From Nocardioides sp. TF02-7 (lineage in GTDB: Bacteria > Actinomycetota > Actinomycetes > Propionibacteriales > Nocardioidaceae): a stretch of 64,000 nucleotides of DNA. The first letter of the stretch is position 1, and each line of letters begins with the position of its first letter. Below the pieces are notes generated by a model. The model made no database searches, had not been told where the DNA came from, and worked only from the letters and a program-made list of their open reading frames with translations. Below are positions 40,747 through 48,855 of the stretch, piece by piece. Position numbers and translations under genes: made by a program. Location: contig NZ_CP092535.1 in assembly GCF_022437945.1 (NCBI RefSeq), forward strand, positions 3,038,001-3,102,000, written 5' to 3'.

Positions 40747-41889
40747 CTACGGGGTCAGCCGCGCGCCGGTGGCGTTGTCGAAGACGTGCACCTTGTCGGG
40801 GGTGGTGGTGAGCCGGACGACGGCGCCCCGCTCGAGCGACATCCGGGCGTCGATGCGCGCCACGACCTGCCGCAGCACGCCGCCGTCACCGCCTTCTCCA
40901 CCGGCATCTCCACCGGCGTCGTCGACGGCGGCGGGGCCGGGCTCGGCCGGGGTGGCGTAGAGGAACGCGTCGGCGCCGAGCTCCTCGACCACGGCGACCT
41001 TGACCGGGTAGCCCGGCTCGCCGTCGGCGGCGATCCGCCACGACTCCGGCCGCACCCCAAGCGTGATGTCGCCGGTCGCCTTGGCCGCCGCCGAGCGGTC
41101 GATCGGCATCGCGAAGCCGTCGACCTCCGCCGTGCCGTCGCCGCTGGTCTTGGCGGTCAGCAGGTTCATCGCCGGGGAGCCGATGAAGCCGGCGACGAAG
41201 AGGTTGGCCGGCTTGTCGTAGAGGGCGAGCGGGGTGTCGACCTGCTGGAGGACGCCGTCCTTCATGACGGCGACCCGGTCACCCATCGTCATCGCCTCGA
41301 CCTGGTCGTGGGTGACGTAGACGGTCGTGATGCCGAGCCGCTGCTGCAGGGCGGCGATCTGGGTGCGGGTGGAGACGCGCAGCTTGGCGTCGAGGTTCGA
41401 CAGCGGCTCGTCCATGCAGAAGACCTGCGGCTGCCGCACGATCGCGCGCCCCATCGCGACCCGCTGCCGCTGACCGCCGGAGAGCGCCTTCGGCTTCCGC
41501 TCGAGGTACTCCTCGAGGTCGAGCAGCTTCGCCGCCTCCTTCACGCGGGTCATCCGCTCGGCCTTGCCGATCCCCGCCATCTTCAGGGCGAACGCCATGT
41601 TCTCGGCGACCGTCATGTGGGGGTAGAGCGCGTAGTTCTGGAACACCATCGCGATGTCCCGGTTCTTGGGCGGCACGTGCGTCACGTCCCGGTCGCCGAT
41701 GAAGATCGAGCCCGCTGTCACCTCCTCCAGCCCGGCGAGCATCCGCAGCGAGGTCGACTTGCCGCAGCCGGAGGGGCCGACGAGGACCATGAACTCGCCG
41801 TCGCCGATCTCGAGGTTGAGGTCGTCGACCGCGGCCCGGTCCGAGCCCGGGTAGATCCGCTCCGCGTTCCGATAGGTCACAGAAGCCAT
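40747..41889 (-). CDS. ugpC: Sugar ABC transporter ATPase (UgpC/MsmK type)
   Basis: 380 residues. Walker A VGPSGCGKSTSLRMLAGLEE, signature ALSGGQRQRVAMGRAIVRQ, Walker B VFCMDEPLSNLDAKLR and switch His VYVTHDQVEAMTMGDR, then the TOBE domain typical of CUT1 ATPases (ITLGVRPESWR). A Gly/Asp-rich insert (DDAGGDAGGEGGDGG) interrupts the C-terminal domain. Such ATPases energise several CUT1 importers; the binding protein and permeases at 53.9-57.3 kb lack one of their own and probably use it. It is divergent from the ThuA operon, with the operator at 42035-42046 between them. Confidence 0.9.
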   Translation of the reverse strand: MASVTYRNAERIYPGSDRAAVDDLNLEIGDGEFMVLVGPSGCGKSTSLRMLAGLEEVTAGSIFIGDRDVTHVPPKNRDIAMVFQNYALYPHMTVAENMAFALKMAGIGKAERMTRVKEAAKLLDLEEYLERKPKALSGGQRQRVAMGRAIVRQPQVFCMDEPLSNLDAKLRVSTRTQIAALQQRLGITTVYVTHDQVEAMTMGDRVAVMKDGVLQQVDTPLALYDKPANLFVAGFIGSPAMNLLTAKTSGDGTAEVDGFAMPIDRSAAAKATGDITLGVRPESWRIAADGEPGYPVKVAVVEELGADAFLYATPAEPGPAAVDDAGGDAGGEGGDGGVLRQVVARIDARMSLERGAVVRLTTTPDKVHVFDNATGARLTP

Positions 41890-42024
41890 GACGGGGCCAT
41901 CCCTTCACCGGCAGGTACGTGCCGGACGATCCGTTGTGAAGTGGGCCACACCGTACGGCGTTCCGGCTCCTCGCACCAGGGCGGTCCGATCACACCGTCC
42001 GGGCGCCGTACCGAGCGCGCACCC

Positions 42025-42053
42025 TGGCGGGTTGCAAATCGATTGGCTACGGT
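42025..42053 (+). promoter_or_regulatory. Promoter with LacI-type operator (site 1)
   Basis: Operator CAAATCGATTGG at 42035-42046 (reverse CCAATCGATTTG) falls in the 17-bp spacer between a weak -35 (TGGCGG, 42025-42030) and -10 TACGGT (42048-42053), so binding would exclude RNA polymerase. It serves the ThuA-nucleoside hydrolase-ribokinase operon and perhaps the divergent ATPase gene. Confidence 0.65.
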
Positions 42054-42084
42054 GCGGGTCTGATCCTGTCGAGAGGGGGACCCC

Positions 42085-42754
42085 ATGCACCCGAGCCACC
42101 GCCGTGCCCTGGTCGTCCGGGGCGGCTGGGAGGGCCACAGCCCGGTCGAGGCGACCGAGCGGTTCATCCCGTTCCTGAAGGAGCACGGCTTCGCGGTCGA
42201 GGTCCACGACGGCCCGGAGGTGTACGCCGACGCCGAGCGGCTGGCGGCGACCGACCTGGTCGTCCAGTGCTACACGCAGGGGGTGGCGACCGACGAGCAG
42301 GTGCTCGGCCTCTCGGCCGCCGTGGCCGCCGGCACCGGTCTCGCCGGGTGGCACGGCGGCGTCTGCGACTCCTTCCGGGGCTCGCCGGACTACCTCCACC
42401 TCACCGGCGGCCAGTGGGCGGCGCACCCCGGCGGCTTCGTCCCCCACGAGGTCGAGGTGCTGCCCGACCGGGCCGACCACCCGCTCGTGGCGGGCCTCAG
42501 CCCGCGGTGGTCGCTCGACACCGAGCAGTACTGGGTGCTGACCGACGAGCTCAACGACGTGCTCGCGACGACGACGTTCGAGCCCGGGGAGGACACGCCC
42601 TGGCGGGGAGACCGTCACCTGCCCGGCCGTCTGGACCCGCCGTTGGGGGAGCGGTCGGGTGTTCGTCTCGACCATCGGCCACAAGCTCGACGACCTCGAC
42701 CACCCCGACGTGCGGGCGGTGACCGAGCGCGGCCTGCTGTGGGCGAGCCGGTGA
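42085..42754 (+). CDS. ThuA-domain protein
   Basis: About 222 residues after one correction. HRRALVVRGGWEGHSPVEAT, GLSAAVAAGTGLAGWHGGVC and HPLVAGLSPRWSLDTEQYWV match the glutamine-amidotransferase-like ThuA family found in sugar utilisation operons, whose members help convert trehalose-type or keto sugars; the reaction is not settled. The gggg run at 42605-42608 has one extra base; correction gives WRETVTCPAVWTRRWGSGRV and the C-terminus GHKLDDLDHPDV with RGLLWASR. The ATG at 42085 follows GAGAGGGGG. Its TGA overlaps the next GTG. Confidence 0.82.
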
Positions 42755-43626
42755 CGCGGATCGTCCTCGACACCGACCTGGCGATGGGCGCGCCGGGCTC
42801 GGACATCGACGACGGCTTCGCCCTCGCGCTGGCCCTGGCCGAGCCGGGCCTGCAGGTGGAGCTGGTGACCACCGTCGGCGGCAACAGCGACGTCGCGACC
42901 TCGACCCGGCTCACCCGGGAGCTGCTCGGGACGCTGGGGCACGAGGAGGTGCGGGTGGTCGAGGGCGCGCCGGCGTCCTCCGCGGCTGCGGAGGAGATCG
43001 CGCGCCGGGTCCTCGCCGCGCCGGGCGAGCTGACGCTGGTCGCCATCGGGCCGCTCTCCAACGTCGCGGCGGCGTTGGCGCACCCGGGCGTCGCCGGTGC
43101 GGTGCGCGAGGTGGTCGCGATGGGCGGGGTGTTCCTCGAGCAGACCAACGTCGCCGCGATGCCGGGGGAGTACAACTTCTGGTGCGACCCCGATGCGGCG
43201 CAGGCGGTGATGGAGAGCGGGGTGCCGCTGCGGCTGGTCGGCCTCGACGTCACCCGGCGGGTGCGCCTGACCCGCGCGGACGCTCGGGCGCTCGCCGAGC
43301 GCGGCCGGTTCGGCCGGGTCGCCGCGACCCACACCGAGGCCTGGATCGACTACCAGGAGCGGGTGAAGCCGCGCGAGGAGCTCGAGCAGGGCAGCTGTGC
43401 CCTCCACGACCCGCTCGCCGTCGCCGTCGTCGAGCACCCGGACCTCGTCACCTGGCGCGACGCCCACGTCGCGGTCGAGACGGCCGGCCGCTTCACCCGC
43501 GGCGTCGCGGTCGCCGACCTGCTGATGTGGGCCGACCCGCCCGCTCCCAACTGCCGCATCGCCACCGAGGTCGACGCCGACGCCTTCCTCGCGCTGTTCC
43601 ACGACCGGTTGGCGGCGCTGCCGTGA
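42751..43626 (+). CDS. Inosine-uridine-preferring nucleoside hydrolase family protein
   Basis: 291 residues. RIVLDTDLAMGAPGSDIDDG carries the Asp cluster that binds calcium and ribose; the usual spacing DTDxGxDDAxA is lengthened here to DTDLAMGAPGSDIDDGFA. LTLVAIGPLSNVAAALAHPG, AMGGVFLEQTNVAAMPGEYN and NFWCDPDAAQAVM follow. It would cleave an N-riboside to base and ribose, or a related substrate. It overlaps ThuA and ribokinase genes by 4 bp each (GTGA), which suggests the freed ribose is phosphorylated by the next product. Confidence 0.87.
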   Translation: MTRIVLDTDLAMGAPGSDIDDGFALALALAEPGLQVELVTTVGGNSDVATSTRLTRELLGTLGHEEVRVVEGAPASSAAAEEIARRVLAAPGELTLVAIGPLSNVAAALAHPGVAGAVREVVAMGGVFLEQTNVAAMPGEYNFWCDPDAAQAVMESGVPLRLVGLDVTRRVRLTRADARALAERGRFGRVAATHTEAWIDYQERVKPREELEQGSCALHDPLAVAVVEHPDLVTWRDAHVAVETAGRFTRGVAVADLLMWADPPAPNCRIATEVDADAFLALFHDRLAALP

Positions 43627-44552
43627 CCCGCGAGGTGGACGTCGTCGTCGTGGGCTCGGTCAACCGCGACTACGTCTGCCGCGTGGCGGCGCTCCCGGCG
43701 CCGGGCGAGACGGTGCTCGGTGCCGACGTCGTGGTCGGCTCGGGTGGCAAGGGCGGCAACCAGGCGGTGGCGGCGAGCCTGCTCGGCGCCCGCACGGCCA
43801 TCGTGGCCCGGGTGGGCCGTGACCGCGACGGGCGCGCGCTGGTCAAGGACCTCGCCGACGCGTGGGTCGACACCTCCGAGGTCCTCGCGACGGCCGAGCA
43901 CACCGGCACGGCGTTCGTCCTGGTCGACGCGGCCGGCGAGAACGCGATCGTGGTCGCCCCCGGGGCCAACGAGCTGCTCGAGCCCGGCACGACCGCGCGA
44001 GCCGTGGGCGTCCTGGCCCGGCCTCCGGGGGTGGTGGTGACGCAGGCCGAGATCCCGGAGGCCGCCCTCGACGCCGCCGTCAGGGCGGCCGCCGACGCGG
44101 GCTGCCGGGCCGTGGTCAACCTGGCGCCGTTCCGGCCCCTTGCCGCGGACGTGCTCGCGCTGTGCGACCCGCTCGTCGTCAACGAGTCCGAGGTCAGCGG
44201 CCTGCTGGGGAGACGGGTCCGGGGCACCGACCAGGCCACGACGGCGGTGCGCGAGCTCGCCGGGCGCTGCCGGTCGGTGGTCGTCACCGTCGGGGCGGAC
44301 GGCGCCGTCGTGGGCGCGTGCGGCGAGGTGACCCACGTGCCGGCGGAGCGGGTGGACGTGGTCGACACCACCGGTGCCGGCGACGCCTTCACCGGTGCCA
44401 CCGCGGCGGCGTTGAGCGCCGGTCGCGACCTGGTCGACGCCGTGCGGATCGGCGTCCTCGCGGGCACGTACGCCGTCCAGCGCCCGGGCGCGCAGGCGTC
44501 CTTCCCGCGTGCGGCCGACCTCCCCGTCGGGCCGCTGCACAAACCCGAGTGA
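43623..44552 (+). CDS. Ribokinase-like PfkB carbohydrate kinase
   Basis: 309 residues. The first PfkB signature region is GSGGKGGNQAVAASLLGART, and the second VDVVDTTGAGDAFTGATAAA, with the catalytic Asp in GAGD. VVVGSVNRDYVCRVAALPAP is the ribokinase-like N-terminus. It phosphorylates ribose or a similar furanose with ATP. It is the last gene of the ThuA operon, before the next LacI-controlled promoter at 44559. Start GTG 43623 within a GTGA overlap. Confidence 0.87.
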   Translation: MTREVDVVVVGSVNRDYVCRVAALPAPGETVLGADVVVGSGGKGGNQAVAASLLGARTAIVARVGRDRDGRALVKDLADAWVDTSEVLATAEHTGTAFVLVDAAGENAIVVAPGANELLEPGTTARAVGVLARPPGVVVTQAEIPEAALDAAVRAAADAGCRAVVNLAPFRPLAADVLALCDPLVVNESEVSGLLGRRVRGTDQATTAVRELAGRCRSVVVTVGADGAVVGACGEVTHVPAERVDVVDTTGAGDAFTGATAAALSAGRDLVDAVRIGVLAGTYAVQRPGAQASFPRAADLPVGPLHKPE

Positions 44553-44558
44553 CGGCCG

Positions 44559-44607
44559 TTGACCCCTGCGGCCCGAGCGCCTAGCGTTCCACCACCAAAC
44601 CGATTTG
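44559..44607 (+). promoter_or_regulatory. Strong promoter with LacI-type operator (site 2)
   Basis: -35 TTGACC (44559-44564), 17-bp spacer, -10 TAGCGT (44582-44587) and operator CAAACCGATTTG at 44596-44607, over the expected start point. It controls the operon beginning with the Gfo/Idh/MocA gene at 44646. Confidence 0.75.
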
Positions 44608-44645
44608 CATCGATGCGGGCCGAGCCCGGGAGCGAGGGGAGCGCG

Positions 44646-45879
44646 ATGAGCGTCACGGTGACCGAGGAGGCCCGCCCCGAGCTCGGCGTCGCGATGATCG
44701 GCTACGCGTTCATGGGGGCGGCGCACGCGCAAGCGTGGCGCACCGCCCCCGGTTCTTCGACCTCCCCGCCCGGCCGGTGATGAGCGTCGTGTGCGGCCGC
44801 TCCGAGGACGCCACCCGCGCCGCGGCCGACCGCCAGGGCTGGGCCGGCTGGACCACCGACTGGCGCACGGTGCTCGAGCGCGACGACGTGCAGGTCGTCG
44901 ACATCTGCACCCCGGGCGACACCCACGCCGAGATCGCCGTGGCCGCCCTCGAGGCCGGCAAGCACGTGCTGTGCGAGAAGCCGCTGGCCAACACCGTGGC
45001 GGAGGCCGAGCAGATGGCGGAGGCGGCGGGACGGGCGGCGGACAGGGGGTGCTCGCCTCGGTCGGCTTCAGCTATCGCCGGACGCCCGCCCTCGCCCTCG
45101 CCCGGCAGCTCGTCGAGGCCGGCCGAGTCGGCACCGTCCGCCACATCCGCGCGCACTACCTCCAGGACTGGATCGTCGACCCGGAGTTCCCGCTCGTCTG
45201 GCGGCTGCAGAAGGACAAGGCGGGGTCGGGCGCGCTCGGCGACATCGGCGCGCACGTCGTCGACCTGGCCCAGTTCCTCACCGGCCAGCGGCTGGTCGAG
45301 GTCGCCGGTCACCTGACCCGCTTCGTCGAGCGACGCCCGCTCGCGGGGTCGACGTCCGGGCTCAGCGCCACCGGCGGCCCGATCGGGGAAGGCCCCACCG
45401 GGGAAGGGCCGACCGGAGAGGTGACCGTCGACGACGCCGCGGTCTTCTTCGGCCGCACCGACGGCGGCGCCCTGGCGACGTTCGAGGCCACCCGCTTCGC
45501 CACCGGCCGCAAGAACGCGATGCGGATCGAGCTCAACGGCTCGGCCGGCAGCATCGCGTTCGACTTCGAGGCGATGAACGAGCTCCAGGTCTACGACGCC
45601 TCCGCGCCGGCGACCGAGGCCGGCTTCCGGCGGATCCTCGTCACCGAGCCGGACCACCCCTACGCCGGCGCCTGGTGGCCGCCCGGGCACGGCCTCGGCT
45701 ACGAGCACACCTTCGTGCACGAGATCGCCGACTTCGTGCGCGACGTGGCCACCGGCACCCCGCCGACGCCGTCGTTCGCCGACGGCCTCCAGGTCCAGCG
45801 GGTGCTGGACGCGGTGGAGCGGTCGTCCGACAAGGACGCCGCCTGGACGACCGTCCGACCGTCGACCGAGAGGAACTGA
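44646..45879 (+). CDS. Gfo/Idh/MocA family dehydrogenase (first)
   Basis: About 411 residues after correction. The NAD-binding fold starts GVAMIGYAFMGAAHAQAWRT; VQVVDICTPGDTHAEIAVAA and HVLCEKPLANTVAEAEQM carry the EKP motif with the catalytic-site Lys; the C-terminal domain has SGALGDIGAHVVDLAQFLTG with the Asp-His pair. Two runs are one base short: ccccc at 44746-44750 (should give RTAPRFFDLPARPVMSVV) and ggggg at 45045-45049 (should give DRGVLASVGFSYRRTP). A repeated Gly/Pro/Thr insert (GEGPTGEGPTGE) lies near residue 245. It would oxidise a sugar, inositol or keto-sugar. GAGGGGAG precedes the ATG. Confidence 0.86.
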
Positions 45880-45880
45880 A

Positions 45881-46954
45881 GTGAGCACGTTGCGTGTCGG
45901 AGTGGTCGGCCTGGGCGAGGTCGCCCAGGTGATCCACCTCCCCATCATCGAGTCGCTGCCCGAGCACTACGAGCTGGCCGCGGTCTGCGACATCTCGCCG
46001 GGGCTGCTCAAGAGCATCGGCGACCGCTACCGCGTCAAGAACCGCTACACCGACGTCCACGAGATGGTCGCGGCGGGCGGTCTCGACTGCGTCTTCGTTC
46101 TCAACAGCGACGAGTACCACGCCGAGTGCACCGTCGCCGCCCTCGACGCCGGCCTGCACGTGCTCGTCGAGAAGCCGATGTGCCTCAGCCCCCGCGAGGC
46201 GGAGCAGATCATCGCCGCTCGCGACCGGTCGGGGAAGACGGTGATGGTCGCCTACATGCGGCGGTTCGCCCCGGCGTTCACCGAGGCGGTCGCGCGGCTG
46301 CCCGAGCTGGGGCCGATCCGCTACGCCCGCGTCCACGACGTGATCGGTGAGAACCGGCTGATCGTCGACCAGACGTCGTACGTCGAGCGGCCCGACGACG
46401 TGCCGCAGGAGGCGGTCGACGCGAAGTGGGCGCGCCGCGCCGAGCTCGTGCGGGAGGCGCTCGGCGACGTGCCGGAGGAGGTCGGCTGGACCTACGGGCT
46501 GCTCTGCGGCCTCGGCAGCCACGACCTGTCGGCGATGCGGGAGCTCCTCGGCCGCCCGCGGGAGGTCGCCGCGGCCCGGATGTGGCGCAGCGGCGGCTAC
46601 GTGGTCGCGCTGCTCGACTACGGCGACTTCGTGGTGACCTACGAGACCGGCGTCGACGACCAGCTCCGGTTCGACGCCCACATCGAGGTCTACGGCGCGA
46701 GCGGGACGATGAAGGTGCAGTACGACACCCCGTACGTGCGGCACTTCCCGACGGTGCTGGAGCTCGAGCGCACCGTCGGCGACGCCTACGAGCGCTCCGT
46801 GGTGCGCCCCCACCTCAAGGACCCCTACACCCACGAGCTCGAGTACTTCCACGAGGTCGTCACGACCGGCGCGACGCCCAAGACGACGCCGGAGGACTAC
46901 GTGGAGGACATGGAGCTCTTCGTCGAGATCATCCGCGCCCTCGACCGGGCGTGA
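45881..46954 (+). CDS. Gfo/Idh/MocA family dehydrogenase (second)
   Basis: 357 residues, intact. RVGVVGLGEVAQVIHLPIIE is the dinucleotide fold, HVLVEKPMCLSPREAEQIIA the EKP motif, YMRRFAPAFTEAVARL and GLLCGLGSHDLSAMRELLG (Asp-His pair) the substrate side. It begins 1 bp after the first dehydrogenase, so the two are co-translated and may act in turn (for example oxidation and later reduction at another carbon). The substrate cannot be read from the sequence. Start GTG 45881. Confidence 0.88.
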   Translation: MSTLRVGVVGLGEVAQVIHLPIIESLPEHYELAAVCDISPGLLKSIGDRYRVKNRYTDVHEMVAAGGLDCVFVLNSDEYHAECTVAALDAGLHVLVEKPMCLSPREAEQIIAARDRSGKTVMVAYMRRFAPAFTEAVARLPELGPIRYARVHDVIGENRLIVDQTSYVERPDDVPQEAVDAKWARRAELVREALGDVPEEVGWTYGLLCGLGSHDLSAMRELLGRPREVAAARMWRSGGYVVALLDYGDFVVTYETGVDDQLRFDAHIEVYGASGTMKVQYDTPYVRHFPTVLELERTVGDAYERSVVRPHLKDPYTHELEYFHEVVTTGATPKTTPEDYVEDMELFVEIIRALDRA

Positions 46955-47038
46955 CCCGTGACCAGTGCGGCCAGGAGGGGCTGAAGAAATGTCGAACCCA
47001 CCGGAGGAAAGACGTCGTGGCCGCCGGCGGGCCGCCCG

Positions 47039-47044
47039 TAGCGT
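47039..47044 (+). promoter_or_regulatory. Possible -10 box before the PhyH gene
   Basis: TAGCGT, in the 185-bp gap after the second dehydrogenase, would put the start of transcription near 47051 and supports ATG 47140 over the in-frame GTG near 47017. No operator motif is seen in this gap. Confidence 0.3.
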
Positions 47045-47139
47045 CGATCCCGTGCCCATCGGTTGTCATGCCGGTCCCCGAGCCGCAGGGCACCCAGCAC
47101 CGAACAGCCACCCACCCGCCACCGAAAGGCGCTAGTGCG

Positions 47140-47898
47140 ATGACCCAGACCCTCACCGACGCCGACGTCGCGTTCTTCCGCGAGAACGGCTACCTCCTGC
47201 CGGGCCGCCAGCTGCTCACCGAGGACCGCCTGTCCCGGCTCGAGCAGATCTTCAACGAGCACCTGGCCGACAAGGGCGACAAGCTCTCCGACGAGCTCGA
47301 CACGCCCCACTACCGCGACGACCGGCTGCTGGACTTCCTGCTGTCCGACGAGGTGCTCGACTGGGTCGAGCCGCTGGTCGGCCCCGACATCGCGCTGTGG
47401 TCGAGCCACTTCATCTCCAAGGACCCGTTCACCGGCCGGGCCACGCCGTGGCACGAGGACAGCGCGTTCTGGGAGGGGCGGTTCGACCGCTACGACCACA
47501 TCGTCACGATCTGGCTGGCGCTCGAGGACGGGTCGTTCCGCGACAACGGCTGCATGCGGGTGATCCCCGGGTCGCACCTGAACGGCGGGTTCTCCGACAA
47601 CTACCAGCCGACCGACATCACCAAGCAGACGTTCCACGCCGAGCTCGCCGGCGTCGACGAGGAGCAGGCCGTCTACTTCGAGCTGAAGCGCGGCGAGTTC
47701 TCGATGCACGACGGCCGGATCGTGCACGGCGCCGCGGCCAACACCAGCCCGGTCCGCCGCACCGGCTACACGATGCGCTACTTCCCCTCGTCGGTGAAGA
47801 TGCAGGACGTGCCCCAGAACGAGGGTTGGAAGATCTGGCTCGCCCGCGGCCGCGACCTGGCCGGCAACGCCTACGCCAACGCCCCCGCGGACGTGTGA
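47140..47898 (+). CDS. Phytanoyl-CoA dioxygenase (PhyH) family Fe(II)/2-oxoglutarate enzyme
   Basis: 252 residues. FFRENGYLLPGRQLLTEDRL is the usual PhyH N-terminus. Iron ligands are the His and Asp of TPWHEDSAFWEG and the distal His of DGRIVHGAAANTSPVRR, whose Arg would bind 2-oxoglutarate. GCMRVIPGSHLNGGF is also typical. It would hydroxylate a small substrate, perhaps a sugar-linked or demethylated compound in this island. A GTG near 47017 with GGAGG extends the frame by 41 low-complexity residues, but the family starts at about the ATG. Confidence 0.87.
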   Translation: MTQTLTDADVAFFRENGYLLPGRQLLTEDRLSRLEQIFNEHLADKGDKLSDELDTPHYRDDRLLDFLLSDEVLDWVEPLVGPDIALWSSHFISKDPFTGRATPWHEDSAFWEGRFDRYDHIVTIWLALEDGSFRDNGCMRVIPGSHLNGGFSDNYQPTDITKQTFHAELAGVDEEQAVYFELKRGEFSMHDGRIVHGAAANTSPVRRTGYTMRYFPSSVKMQDVPQNEGWKIWLARGRDLAGNAYANAPADV

Positions 47899-47908
47899 GG
47901 CGGGCTCC

Positions 47909-48827
47909 ATGAGGTTGGGCCTGCTCACCGCCTGCCTGCCCGGCGAGTCCCTCGCGGACGTCGCCGGCTGGGCGGGCGCGCACGGCTACCGGGCGCTCGA
48001 GGTCGCCGCCTGGCCGGACCGCCCGGGTCGCGACTGGGAGGCCAGCCACCTGGACGTCGAGTCGTTCGGGCCCGACGACGCCGAGCGGGTCCGCGGCCTG
48101 CTCGACGGCCACGGGCTGGAGATCTCGGCCGTGGCCTACTACGAGAACAACCTGCACGCGGACCCGGCCGTGCGCGAGGAGACCCACGAGCACCTCCGGC
48201 GGTGCATCGACGCCGCCCACCTCCTCGGCGTCGGGCTGGTCGGCACCTTCGTCGGCCGCGACGTCACCCGCACCGTCGCCGACAACCTCCGGCTCGCCGA
48301 GAAGCTGCTCCCGCCGCTGGTCGACCACGCCGCCGCACGCGGCGTACGTCTCGTGGTCGAGAACTGCCCGATGGAGGGGTGGCACCCCGACGGCTATCCC
48401 GCCAACCTCGCCTACTCCCCGGAGCTGTGGGGGGTGGATGGCCGACCTCGGCCTCTGGCTCAACTACGACCCCTCGCACCTGGTGTGGCAGGGGATCGAC
48501 CCGCTCGCAGCGCTGGAGTCCCACGCCGACCGGGTCCTGCACGTGCAGGCCAAGGACGTCGAGGTGCACCCCGGCGCACGCAACCGGTACGGCGTCTTCG
48601 GCCAGGTGCTCGGCCGGCAGCCGTGGGTCAGCGGCTGGTGGCGCTACCGGATCCCGGGGCTCGGCGAGGTCGACTGGCGTCGTCTCGTCGACGCGCTCTA
48701 CCAGGCGGGCTACGACGGCGTCGTGTCGGTCGAGCACGAGGACCCCGTCTGGAGCGGCGACCCCGAGCGGGTCCGCCATGGCCTGACCATCGCCGAGCGC
48801 ACGCTCGGCCCCCTGATCGTCGCCTGA
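47909..48827 (+). CDS. Xylose-isomerase-like sugar phosphate isomerase/epimerase
   Basis: About 305 residues after one correction. A TIM barrel of the AP_endonuc_2 family: RLGLLTACLPGESLADVAGW, GLEISAVAYYENNLHADPAV, GVRLVVENCPMEGWHP (metal-binding Glu), WLNYDPSHLVWQGIDPLAAL (Asp, His), HVQAKDVEV and DGVVSVEHEDPVWSG (Glu). Such enzymes interconvert aldo- and ketoses or dehydrate keto-inositols. The gggggg run at 48429-48434 has one extra base; the fix gives ELWGWMADLGLWLNYDPS. It lies 10 bp after the PhyH gene. Confidence 0.86.
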
Positions 48828-48855
48828 TCCCGTCCCGACGCACGAGAGGCCCGCC

